A DNA stretch of 64,000 nucleotides. Origin: Mucilaginibacter sp. GTDB taxonomy: Bacteria > Bacteroidota > Bacteroidia > Sphingobacteriales > Sphingobacteriaceae. Position 1 is the first letter of the stretch. The number at the start of each line of letters is the position of its first letter. This document shows positions 48,779 through 57,837 of this stretch, piece by piece. Under the pieces are notes generated by a model, which did no database searches, was not told the origin of the DNA, and was given only the letters and a program-made list of their open reading frames with translations. The position numbers and the translations under genes are program-made. The stretch is taken from contig JAQBNZ010000223.1 in NCBI GenBank assembly GCA_028288285.1, positions 1 to 64,000 on the forward strand. Reading direction: 5' to 3'.

Positions 48779-49699
48779 TTAAGCTTTAAATTTTTCTTTA
48801 AAATGTCTAACTGTCTTTGACATAGCATCATCAAAATCAGACACTTCGAACTCACCAAAAGTGTCAATGAATTTTGCAGAATTACCTTGCATATGCATTG
48901 ACTGATTAGGCCTGTATGGTAACTTACCAAAGTTGAGCGTAAACTCAGAGTTGATTGAGTCCCTTATACTTTCAATTAAATTTTTAAGGGTTATTAACAC
49001 CCTGCCTGATATATTATATATACCAGAATTACCTTCATTAACAATGATTTTATTTACTGCTAAACCTAAATCATTGGCATACAAATATGAATATCGCTGT
49101 TCGCCCAAAGTTAAGTCCATATTATCACTTAATGCGATTTTTTTTATTAATGATGGAATTAACCAGTCTTCCGATTCTCCTTCCCCAAAAAACGAGAAAA
49201 GTCTTAACCAATAAGAATCTATTTTATGATAAAGACAAAATTGTTTAATCATTTCTGAACAAATGATTTTAACATGGCCATATGCTTCCACAGGATTCAG
49301 CGGATAATTCTCGTCTATACAACCGTTATAAACGCCATATTCTGCCTGTGACCCTAGTCCTATAAACTTGGAGGAACCTGCTTTTTGCGCAATTGATAAT
49401 ATCTGCTGCAAAAAGTTAATATTTAAAAACTGCTGGTCCCAACTATTTCTTTCGATATGGCTTACACCTAACCATGCAGCATGTATAATAACTTCGGGTC
49501 TTGTTTCAATTATATGTTCAATCCATTCATTTTTCTCGTCCTGAACAATCCAGTTCACTTTATCAATGAATAACAAAGATCGTTCTCTTGAGGATTTTTC
49601 CCTATAAATTGCACAAACCTCGTGCCCTTCACCAATTAAATAACCGGCTATTTTTGACCCTAAAAACCCAGTAACTCCAGTTATAAATATTTTAGACAT
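48779..49699 (-). CDS. NAD(P)-dependent SDR, probable YerF-type branched-sugar reductase
   Basis: SKIFITGVTGFLGSKIAGYLIGEGHEV…NPVEAYGHVKIICSEMI; position between TPP enzyme and rfbG. Confidence 0.75.
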   Translation of the reverse strand: MSKIFITGVTGFLGSKIAGYLIGEGHEVCAIYREKSSRERSLLFIDKVNWIVQDEKNEWIEHIIETRPEVIIHAAWLGVSHIERNSWDQQFLNINFLQQILSIAQKAGSSKFIGLGSQAEYGVYNGCIDENYPLNPVEAYGHVKIICSEMIKQFCLYHKIDSYWLRLFSFFGEGESEDWLIPSLIKKIALSDNMDLTLGEQRYSYLYANDLGLAVNKIIVNEGNSGIYNISGRVLITLKNLIESIRDSINSEFTLNFGKLPYRPNQSMHMQGNSAKFIDTFGEFEVSDFDDAMSKTVRHFKEKFKA

Positions 49700-50768
49700 T
49701 AAAAAACTCCTGGATTTGCCTATCTGTATAACTAACTATATCACCGTGACTATAATATTCTTTATACCAATTTATAGTATTTTTCACTGCTTCTTGAGCA
49801 CTCAGTTTTGGCATCCAATTAAGATCTGCTTTGGCTTTACTAATATCTAATTTAAGTAAACCAGCCTCATGCAGCTGATTGACATCTTTATTAATAAAAA
49901 AATCTCCACTTCCCCAACAATCAATTGCCATACCAACCATTTTACTTACCGGCAATGCGTCGTTAACATCAGGACCAAAATTGTAAGCTTGCGAAAATCT
50001 CCCGGGATTGTTAAACAACTTAGCACCCAATAATAAGTAACCAACCAAAGGTTCTAATACGTGCTGCCAAGGCCTTACAGAATCAGGGTTTCGTATTTGG
50101 ATTTTGTTATTATTATTCAAGGCGTTAACTATATCAGGTATCAGCCTGTCCTTAGACCAGTCTCCTCCTCCTATTACGTTACCCGCCCGGGCAACTGCCA
50201 AAGCTTTTTTATGAATATTGTATTTAGCGACGTTAAAAAAAGAATTTCGGTATGAATCGATTATAAGTTCCGCACAGGCTTTGCTGGCACTATATGGGTC
50301 GTATCCACCAAGGCGGTCGTTCTCACGGTATGAATATTCCCATTCATTGTTATGATAAATTTTATCTGTAGTTATTAATACCGAATAACAAGGTTTATCT
50401 AACATCATTACAGCATCCAACAAATTAGCTGTACCAATCGCGTTCACCTCAAAAGTTTCTGACGGAATTTGATAAGATAATCGTACAAGTGGCTGGGCGG
50501 CAAGGTGAAATACAAAATCGGGCTGAAAATCAACTACCGCCTTTTTTAAAGCTTCTCTATCTCTCAGGTCAGCTATAATTGACTGACAAATAGCATCTCC
50601 TTCAATAACTGTGTAAAGGTTTACTTCGCCTTCAGGTTTTAGTGCATACCCTTTAACTTCGGCACCCAGCATAGTAAGTATTTTTAACAACCATGAACCT
50701 TTGAACCCAGTATGGCCTGTTAAAAAAATCTTTTTGCCTTTATATACTTTTTGTAAATGGTTAAACAT
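49692..50768 (-). CDS. rfbG: CDP-glucose 4,6-dehydratase
   Basis: GKKIFLTGHTGFKGSWLLKILTMLGAEVKGYALKPEGEVNLY…SVLITTDKIYHNNEWEYSYRENDRLGGYDPYSASKACAEL. Confidence 0.95.
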   Translation of the reverse strand: MFNHLQKVYKGKKIFLTGHTGFKGSWLLKILTMLGAEVKGYALKPEGEVNLYTVIEGDAICQSIIADLRDREALKKAVVDFQPDFVFHLAAQPLVRLSYQIPSETFEVNAIGTANLLDAVMMLDKPCYSVLITTDKIYHNNEWEYSYRENDRLGGYDPYSASKACAELIIDSYRNSFFNVAKYNIHKKALAVARAGNVIGGGDWSKDRLIPDIVNALNNNNKIQIRNPDSVRPWQHVLEPLVGYLLLGAKLFNNPGRFSQAYNFGPDVNDALPVSKMVGMAIDCWGSGDFFINKDVNQLHEAGLLKLDISKAKADLNWMPKLSAQEAVKNTINWYKEYYSHGDIVSYTDRQIQEFFNV

Positions 50769-50771
50769 ATA

Positions 50772-51545
50772 TTACCAGGTTTTCCAAGGAGAGTTATTGG
50801 TATCCCACATTTCATTTAAATCATGTTTATCTTTCAATGTATCCATTGGTCGCCAAAAACCATTGTGCCTGTAAGCTTTCATCTGACCGTCATTGGCAAT
50901 TTGTTCCATAGGTTTTTGTTCCCAAACGGTACTATCACCTTCGTTTATATAATCAAAAACTTCCGGTTGACATACAAAATAGCCCCCATTTATCCAAGAA
51001 CCATCTCCCTTAGGTTTTTCTAAAAATGATTTTACAGACATGTCTTCTCCTAAATCTAACGAACCAAATCTGCCAGATGGCTGCACTGAAGTTACTGTGC
51101 ACAGCTTACCATGATTTTTATGATATTTAACAAGTTCAGCAATATTTATATCACTAACACCGTCACCATAAGTAAGCATAAAGGGCTCATTATTTACATG
51201 TGGTTTAATTCTTTTTATTCGCCCGCCTGTCATAGATTCATTCCCGGTATCAACTAAAGTAATCTTCCAAGGTTCAGCTTGTGAATCATGAACTTTTATA
51301 GAGTTATCTACTAAATCAATTGTGACATCAGATTTATGTAAAAAGTAATTGGCAAAATACTCTTTTATAACATACCCTTTATAACCCAAGCATACAATAA
51401 AATCATTATATCCATAGGTTGAATAAATTTTCATAATATGCCATAATATTGGCATACCACCAATCTCAATCATTGGTTTTGGTTTCAGTGTAGTTTCCTC
51501 AGATAACCTGGTACCTAGTCCGCCAGCTAATAGTACAACTTTCAT
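50772..51545 (-). CDS. rfbF: Glucose-1-phosphate cytidylyltransferase
   Basis: MKVVLLAGGLGTRLSEETTLKPKPMIEIGGMPILWHIMKIYSTYGYNDFIVCLGYKGYVIKEYFANY. Confidence 0.97.
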   Translation of the reverse strand: MKVVLLAGGLGTRLSEETTLKPKPMIEIGGMPILWHIMKIYSTYGYNDFIVCLGYKGYVIKEYFANYFLHKSDVTIDLVDNSIKVHDSQAEPWKITLVDTGNESMTGGRIKRIKPHVNNEPFMLTYGDGVSDINIAELVKYHKNHGKLCTVTSVQPSGRFGSLDLGEDMSVKSFLEKPKGDGSWINGGYFVCQPEVFDYINEGDSTVWEQKPMEQIANDGQMKAYRHNGFWRPMDTLKDKHDLNEMWDTNNSPWKTW

Positions 51546-51551
51546 ATTTAA

Positions 51552-52592
51552 TTAATCAATTTCTATTTCAACATTATCTGTAAGCGGGAAACTGTTACAT
51601 AACAAACATTCATTTTGTTGCAAACTCTCTGGTAATTTTTCAATACCTATTGTTTTTACCTGGCCTTCTATTAAACGCCCTTTGCAAATTAAGCAATTAC
51701 CTGTTTGACAAGAGTATGACATATCTATCATTGCGTCTAAACCAGCTTCAAGAATACTTTTACCTTTAACTACCTCAATAGATAAACGTAAACCATCCTT
51801 TTTAATCGTCACTACCCTTGTAATTATATTTTCAAATTCAGCGGGATCGCGTACTACTTCAAAATCTTCTGAATATATTCTCTTAGGTTCAATATTTAAT
51901 TTTAACAACGTCGATTTCACAGACTCCTTTAAGCCCGTAGGACCACAAATATAATGTATTGTGTCATAAATGCTACCTTCATTCTGCATCACATTCAAAA
52001 CATTATCCGGGTTAATACGACCTTGAATAACATTCGGATTATTATTTGATATTACAGCCTGTGTCAAAAAATGTATAGCTGAAAATTGGTTATACTGTTC
52101 TTTTAGCTCTGTAATTTTACTGCTAAAAATTATGTCTTCTTCCTTACGGTTGCCATAAACAAGTGTAACATGGCTTACAATATTTTCATGTAGGGCATAC
52201 TTTACAATTGACATAAGCGGAGTTACGCCACTACCTGCACCCCATAATACAAGATGTGTTTTGGATGAAAGATTGTTTTCAGATAGAACAAAATCACCCA
52301 TAGGTTCCATAACCTCAACTAAATCATTAACCTTTAGTTGATCTATTATATGGTTTGAAACAATTCCTCCCGGTACTCTCTTAATAGTAACCTCAAGGTG
52401 GGCATCAACACCAGGTGCAGATGAAAATGAATATGGTCGAATATATCTTCTTCCATTGATACGAAAAATAAGAGTCAAATATTGCCCAGCCAGATATTTA
52501 ATTTTTTTAAAAGCTGGTTGTTTAAATAGTATTGTAAGTGCGTCTTTTGTTTCAAAACGCAGATTTATGACTTTTAAAGTAAAAGTTTGCAT
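51552..52592 (-). CDS. NAD(P)H/FAD/[2Fe-2S] reductase, probable E3 of 3,6-dideoxyhexose synthesis with C-terminal ferredoxin domain
   Basis: FAD motif RPYSFSS, nucleotide-binding GAGSGVTPLMSIV, C-terminal CX4CX2C…C ferredoxin domain (SCQTGNCLICKGRLIEGQV…NECLLCNSFP). Confidence 0.85.
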   Translation of the reverse strand: MQTFTLKVINLRFETKDALTILFKQPAFKKIKYLAGQYLTLIFRINGRRYIRPYSFSSAPGVDAHLEVTIKRVPGGIVSNHIIDQLKVNDLVEVMEPMGDFVLSENNLSSKTHLVLWGAGSGVTPLMSIVKYALHENIVSHVTLVYGNRKEEDIIFSSKITELKEQYNQFSAIHFLTQAVISNNNPNVIQGRINPDNVLNVMQNEGSIYDTIHYICGPTGLKESVKSTLLKLNIEPKRIYSEDFEVVRDPAEFENIITRVVTIKKDGLRLSIEVVKGKSILEAGLDAMIDMSYSCQTGNCLICKGRLIEGQVKTIGIEKLPESLQQNECLLCNSFPLTDNVEIEID

Positions 52593-53677
52593 TAGTTCAT
52601 AATGCTTTTAAAAGCTTTAGATATTACTAAAAATATTATAGTTAAAAAACCAAATAAAAAGGCACCTATTACTCCCCCTTTTCCTTTACCAAACCTTTCC
52701 ATTTCTAATGGCAAAATTGGTTTATCTATCACCTGTATCAATGGTGTTTCCTTTCTCAACGAAACTTTAGATATTTCAAGATTTGCAACTAACTGTGTTA
52801 AAATTGCCTGGTTAGCCTGTACATCAACTTGTCTTCTCTGCGATGGCGCTCTCAATATTTGCAACGCCGGATTTGCATTAGGATTAACATCCACTGAAGA
52901 TGCCACGCCGTTTATTGCTGAATTTAGTTCATGACGCACTGAATCTGTTTGACGTTGTAATATATTTACATTTTGCGCTGACTTTTTTGTTTTTGTGTTT
53001 ACATAAAAATCAGATACAGTTTTAACTAGTACTTCAGTAAATAGTTTTGAAAATAGTTCATTTTGCGAATTTACCGTAACGGTAATTATGCTAAGTTTTT
53101 TGTCAACTTTATCAACTGTTAGATTATTGTTTATTATAGTTTTATAAAAAACACCTAAAATACTATCCTGCTGTAATGTAAATTTGTTACGATCTGAATT
53201 TGGTAAAAATTGAATATTTTTTAATTGCGGATTTTTAACCCAGGCCTCACGTAAATGGTTAAAATCAATATACATTTCACACAGTGTTTGCTCTTTACCC
53301 TTTGTTTCAATTGAAGATAACAAAGAACTTTCTACCATTGATCGAGATTTCATTAAGGATAATAAGTTGTCTCCTGAAAAAGCTCCACCGCCGCCACTGC
53401 CTAAATCTATCCCAAATTGGCTTGCTAAACCTAAAGCACCACCGAGACCACCGCCCGACGATTTCTCATCTTCCAGTACAAAACTTAATTGAGCTTTGTA
53501 AACTGGCTTTTGTAAATAAGCATAACTTATCCCTATAATCCCGCCAATTATACCTGAAATTAGAATGATTATCCACTTAGATAGTAAATATTTCCACCAA
53601 TCCCCTATTTTATTTATTAAATCTTTTAAACTAATTTCATCATTTTCAGCCTCAATCATTTCGTTACTCCTCATCAT
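52592..53677 (-). CDS. Wzz/chain-length determinant protein (PCP), copy 2, no kinase domain
   Basis: YKAQLSFVLEDEKSSGGGLGGALGLASQFGIDLGSGGGGAFSGDNLLSLMKSRSMV; terminal TM. Confidence 0.87.
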   Translation of the reverse strand: MMRSNEMIEAENDEISLKDLINKIGDWWKYLLSKWIIILISGIIGGIIGISYAYLQKPVYKAQLSFVLEDEKSSGGGLGGALGLASQFGIDLGSGGGGAFSGDNLLSLMKSRSMVESSLLSSIETKGKEQTLCEMYIDFNHLREAWVKNPQLKNIQFLPNSDRNKFTLQQDSILGVFYKTIINNNLTVDKVDKKLSIITVTVNSQNELFSKLFTEVLVKTVSDFYVNTKTKKSAQNVNILQRQTDSVRHELNSAINGVASSVDVNPNANPALQILRAPSQRRQVDVQANQAILTQLVANLEISKVSLRKETPLIQVIDKPILPLEMERFGKGKGGVIGAFLFGFLTIIFLVISKAFKSIMN

Positions 53678-53684
53678 AAATAAC

Positions 53685-56195
53685 TTATTTAGTTAGATTT
53701 AATATCCCTAAGATTATCGCTCCTAATGACGCTAAACCTGTTGTAAAAGCTAAAATTTCCTGAGTAGTATTTCCTTTCTTTGCAGGTTTTTTAGGAACAT
53801 AAATTTCACTACCGGGTTTAATAGTGGGATGGCTATTAAAAAACAAGAACTTTCTTGTACCCTTAACTGTTCCATTAGGATATACAACATATGCCCCGCT
53901 TTTTAATGCAGTTGGTGAAAAGCCACCTGCATTTAATACAAACGCGCTAAAGCTTTTCCCCTTACTATACACTACAGCACTTGGGTAAAGCACTTCGCCG
54001 TTTACTCTAACCGTTTGTTGTTGTTTGGGTACACGTAAAACATCACCATTTTCTAAAATAAGATCTTCATTAGTTCCCGGCTTTTGCAATATTTTTTTCA
54101 TATCAATGCCTACATAATTATTCCTTAACTGGGTAGTATCAGTAGTTGTGGAATCCTTATAAGTAAGTTGAAGTCTTTTTAAACGATCGGTTCGCTCCTT
54201 TTTTAATGCAACAGTATCAATCTTAGTTTTATCTACACCCAATACTGCTGCATTATCACGTTTAAGGCTGCCGCCTTCAACATCTGCTGATTGAGTTAAT
54301 CCACCCGCACGGGCAATTATATCAGAAATTTTTTCATTTTTCTTTTGTATAGTATAATAACCCGGATATATTACTTCACCCTCAACTTTGACCGTTTTTT
54401 GTGTTTCATATCCAGGTAAGCTGTAAACAGATATTATATCATAAGGCTGCAAGCTAAAATTTGTATCTTCACTTTTAAGGTCCGCACTTACATCTACACT
54501 ATATACTTGTGCTACTTTACTGTTAAGTGATCTTGGATCGGCATCAAATACCCTACGTGATACTTCAATACGCTTGGCGCTTGCTCCTTCTGCAAACCCC
54601 CCGGCCTTGATAATAAGATCTGCTACTTTCATGCTATCGGCATAATTAAAATCGCCGGGCTTTCTTACTTCACCCTTAATAGTGATTTTGTATTGATTAT
54701 GCAGATCGAATTTAGAAGATATTGTTACGCTATCTTCTCTTTGCAAACGTACGTCTGCCGAAGCGTTACTTAATACATCATTTACGTTAAATGAAATTTG
54801 CTGCTTGGAATTATCGGTATTAAGCCTTATAATACTTCCTCTACCTGTAAATGCATCTTCTTTTAAACCACCTGCATTTTTAATTAATTGTGATATAGTA
54901 AGTCCATTTTGCAGCTCAAACTCCCCTGGTCTAAAAACTGCACCTAAAATGGTTACACGGTTAGTATATCTGTCAAGTATCCTATCAACAACATATTTAT
55001 CTCCACGTAGGGGGATATAATTTTTATAATCGTTTTCAAAAACGTCAGTAATACGTCGCTGCTGATCGCTTACTTGTGTAACCTTTATACGCGCTGTGTA
55101 CGCTTGGTCAGAAAAGCCACCTGAAAATCTGATAACGTCTTGTAAAGTTTCACCTGGTAATACTTCAAATAATGCCGGTGTTTTTACTTCACCTTTTAAG
55201 TTAACACGAATTTGGTAAGCTGGAACCCTTATCACGTCCTGGTCTTGCAAAGAAATGTTATCTTTTTGACTGCCTTTTACCAGGAAATCATATATATCTA
55301 AGGTTCTTATAATCCGGTTATTTCTAATAATTTCAATTTTTCTGTATGACCCTACATCATTAGGTCCACCGGCAGACGACAGAGCATTAAAAGCCGTTGC
55401 TAATGACGGCAATGTGTAAGTACCCGGTTTAAATACCTCTCCTACTAATATAACCTTAATACTTCTTATATTACCTAAACTAACCTGTAAATTTGTACCT
55501 CTGCCTATAGCATAATTGTTAGCAAGCAGCTTACTTTTAATTGATGCTGTGGCCTGCTCAATTGTTTTACCTGCAACATTTAACATACCTACACCCGGAA
55601 TATTAATGTTACCCTCCGGAGATACATCAAGTTTCCAGTTTACTAAAGAGTTACCATAAACGCTGATGTTTAATTGATCTTCTGGACCTACAATGTAATT
55701 TACAGGTGTGGCTATTTTTAGATTAGGCTCAAACTTTAAATTACTGTTTTTAAACATATCAGAACCAAATATCTTGGGTTGAAACATAGTCACAATCTTT
55801 TGTGTTCTTTGCGTATCAATTAGTGTATCAGGATTGTAATTTAACCTTCTTGTCTGCGACTGGTATTGTTGCGTATCCTGCTGTTTGGTATTATTAGCAG
55901 GGCCATTAGCCTTTTTAATGGTGTTGATACGGTTCTGTAAAAGCCTTGATTGTTCTGATGATAGGCCACGAGCTTGCAAAGCTTGTAATAACTGAGCATC
56001 TGTTAAGTTATTAGTTTGCGCCTGCTGCATAATTTGGCGAATTTGATCATCAGACAATTCATTAACGTTTACTGTTGATAAATTTGAAGGTAGAGTTTGT
56101 GCAAATGCGGGCTTTGAAAGCAACATTGCAAAACAACATAAAATCAATAAAAAGAAATATTTAGACTTCAAATTAGTTTGGTACAGTAATCTCAT
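53685..56195 (-). CDS. SLBB-domain polysaccharide export protein (Wza-like), copy 2
   Basis: Signal peptide ending AFAQ; YIVGPEDQLNISVYGNSLVNWKLDVSPEGNINIPGVGMLNVAGK; many SLBB motifs (GEVFKPGTYTLPS, GAVFRPGEFELQN, GEVRKPGDFNYAD, GEVIYPGYYTIQK). Confidence 0.9.
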   Translation of the reverse strand: MRLLYQTNLKSKYFFLLILCCFAMLLSKPAFAQTLPSNLSTVNVNELSDDQIRQIMQQAQTNNLTDAQLLQALQARGLSSEQSRLLQNRINTIKKANGPANNTKQQDTQQYQSQTRRLNYNPDTLIDTQRTQKIVTMFQPKIFGSDMFKNSNLKFEPNLKIATPVNYIVGPEDQLNISVYGNSLVNWKLDVSPEGNINIPGVGMLNVAGKTIEQATASIKSKLLANNYAIGRGTNLQVSLGNIRSIKVILVGEVFKPGTYTLPSLATAFNALSSAGGPNDVGSYRKIEIIRNNRIIRTLDIYDFLVKGSQKDNISLQDQDVIRVPAYQIRVNLKGEVKTPALFEVLPGETLQDVIRFSGGFSDQAYTARIKVTQVSDQQRRITDVFENDYKNYIPLRGDKYVVDRILDRYTNRVTILGAVFRPGEFELQNGLTISQLIKNAGGLKEDAFTGRGSIIRLNTDNSKQQISFNVNDVLSNASADVRLQREDSVTISSKFDLHNQYKITIKGEVRKPGDFNYADSMKVADLIIKAGGFAEGASAKRIEVSRRVFDADPRSLNSKVAQVYSVDVSADLKSEDTNFSLQPYDIISVYSLPGYETQKTVKVEGEVIYPGYYTIQKKNEKISDIIARAGGLTQSADVEGGSLKRDNAAVLGVDKTKIDTVALKKERTDRLKRLQLTYKDSTTTDTTQLRNNYVGIDMKKILQKPGTNEDLILENGDVLRVPKQQQTVRVNGEVLYPSAVVYSKGKSFSAFVLNAGGFSPTALKSGAYVVYPNGTVKGTRKFLFFNSHPTIKPGSEIYVPKKPAKKGNTTQEILAFTTGLASLGAIILGILNLTK

Positions 56196-56249
56196 ATTTG
56201 GTTCTCAGATCAATATTATCTTATAAAGATAGTCCTATTTAAATTGCGG

Positions 56250-56257
56250 CAAAGTTA
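56250..56257 (-). promoter_or_regulatory. Bacteroidota -7 box (TAACTTTG) for the large minus-strand polysaccharide array
   Basis: Plus-strand CAAAGTTA, about 55 nt upstream of the SLBB start codon. Confidence 0.5.
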
Positions 56258-56289
56258 AGATAATTTTGCAGTTTAATTAATTTAAGTAT

Positions 56290-57621
56290 TTATAAACGAC
56301 CATCTATTAAGGCCTCATCTAACACTGCTTTTATATCATAAATCACTGATGATTGTGCCTTTTTAAGGCCGGAAAGATCAATTTTTAAAAACTCATCATG
56401 CGCAACAGCTAATATTATTGCATCGTATCTATCCTTTACATTTTCAAAATTGCTGATTGTGTTTATTTGATACTCATCATAAACTTCTGAGGGGTTAGCC
56501 CACGGGTCGTAAATATCACAAACAGTGTCAAAATCGTTTAAAACATTAATTATATCAATTACGCGGGTATTACGCACATCAGGGCAATTTTCTTTAAAGG
56601 TAAAACCTAACACCAGTACATTAGCATTTTTAACTGCAATATCATTTTTAATCATCAGCTTAATGACCTCCATTGCAACATAAGTGCCCATTCCATCATT
56701 GAGCCTACGGCCGGCTAATATAATCTCAGGATGATAACCAATTTCTTGTGCCCGCTGTGCAAGATAATAAGGGTCAACCCCTGTACAGTGCCCGCCTACT
56801 AAACCGGGTTTGAAATTTAAAAAATTCCATTTTGTCCGGGCTGCCTTTAATACCGCCTGTGTATCAATACCCATTAGGTTAAATATTTTTGAAAGCTCAT
56901 TTACAAAAGCTATGTTGATATCACGCTGCGAATTCTCTATAACTTTGCAGGCTTCAGCTACTTTAATTGTTGGTGCTTTATGTGTACCTGCCGTTATAAT
57001 AGTTCCGTAAAGATTATCAATAAAATTAGCGGCCTCTGGTGTAGAACCTGAGGTTACTTTTAAAATATTAGTAAGCGTATGTATTTTATCACCCGGATTA
57101 ATACGTTCCGGAGAATATCCCGCATAAAAGCCTTCGTTTAGTTTAAGGCCTGATGTTTTTTCAATTATCGGCACGCAAACTTCTTCAGTCACACCCGGAT
57201 ATACGGTTGATTCCAATACAAAAACATCACCCTTTGAAATGACAGCCCCTATTGTTTCACAAGCACTTTTAAGCATATGCATGTCTGGGCGATTATGCTT
57301 GTCTGTAGGTGTTGGAACTGATATTATATAAATGTTACAGTTCTTTATATCACTTTCGTCCGATGTGAAAAGCAACCCCTTATTGCTTCCTAAAGAGCGT
57401 TTTACCCTTTTCAATTCATTGCTATCAACCTCCAGTGTACGGTCGTTGCCTGTATTTAACTCATTTATACGAGTTTGCTTTTTATCAAAACCAACTACCG
57501 GATATTTTTTTGAGAATTCAACAGCAAGGGGTAAACCAACATAGCCTAAACCTATAACAGCTATGTTTATATTATCCGATGTTAATAAGTTGAAGGTGTT
57601 TAATAGCTTTTGATCAGGCAT
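56290..57621 (-). CDS. Nucleotide-sugar dehydrogenase (WbpA/WecC/TviB family)
   Basis: INIAVIGLGYVGLPLAVEFSKKYPVVGFD…STVYPGVTEEVCVPIIE…GGHCTGVDPYYLAQRAQ. Confidence 0.93.
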   Translation of the reverse strand: MPDQKLLNTFNLLTSDNINIAVIGLGYVGLPLAVEFSKKYPVVGFDKKQTRINELNTGNDRTLEVDSNELKRVKRSLGSNKGLLFTSDESDIKNCNIYIISVPTPTDKHNRPDMHMLKSACETIGAVISKGDVFVLESTVYPGVTEEVCVPIIEKTSGLKLNEGFYAGYSPERINPGDKIHTLTNILKVTSGSTPEAANFIDNLYGTIITAGTHKAPTIKVAEACKVIENSQRDINIAFVNELSKIFNLMGIDTQAVLKAARTKWNFLNFKPGLVGGHCTGVDPYYLAQRAQEIGYHPEIILAGRRLNDGMGTYVAMEVIKLMIKNDIAVKNANVLVLGFTFKENCPDVRNTRVIDIINVLNDFDTVCDIYDPWANPSEVYDEYQINTISNFENVKDRYDAIILAVAHDEFLKIDLSGLKKAQSSVIYDIKAVLDEALIDGRL

Positions 57622-57646
57622 TTTAAGTTAGTGTCCAAACAGGCTA

Positions 57647-57654
57647 CAAATATA
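57647..57654 (-). promoter_or_regulatory. Bacteroidota -7 box (TATATTTG) for nucleotide-sugar dehydrogenase
   Basis: Plus-strand CAAATATA, 26 nt upstream of start codon. Confidence 0.45.
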
Positions 57655-57805
57655 TACTTTATATATAATGTGCAATAAATAAGTGATTATTGATGTGTTA
57701 ATTAAATATTACTGTAATCTCTTAAGAATATTAACGGCAACAATCTGTTTATGTTCTACTTCTGATATTTTGGCAGTATAAACTATTTTATAATCCATCA
57801 ATTTG

Positions 57806-57813
57806 TAAGTTTG
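57806..57813 (+). promoter_or_regulatory. Bacteroidota -7 box (TAAGTTTG) for GH127-like gene
   Basis: TAnnTTTG match 24 nt before ATG 57838. Confidence 0.45.
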
Positions 57814-57837
57814 TAAAACAAGCCTTATAAACTCAAA

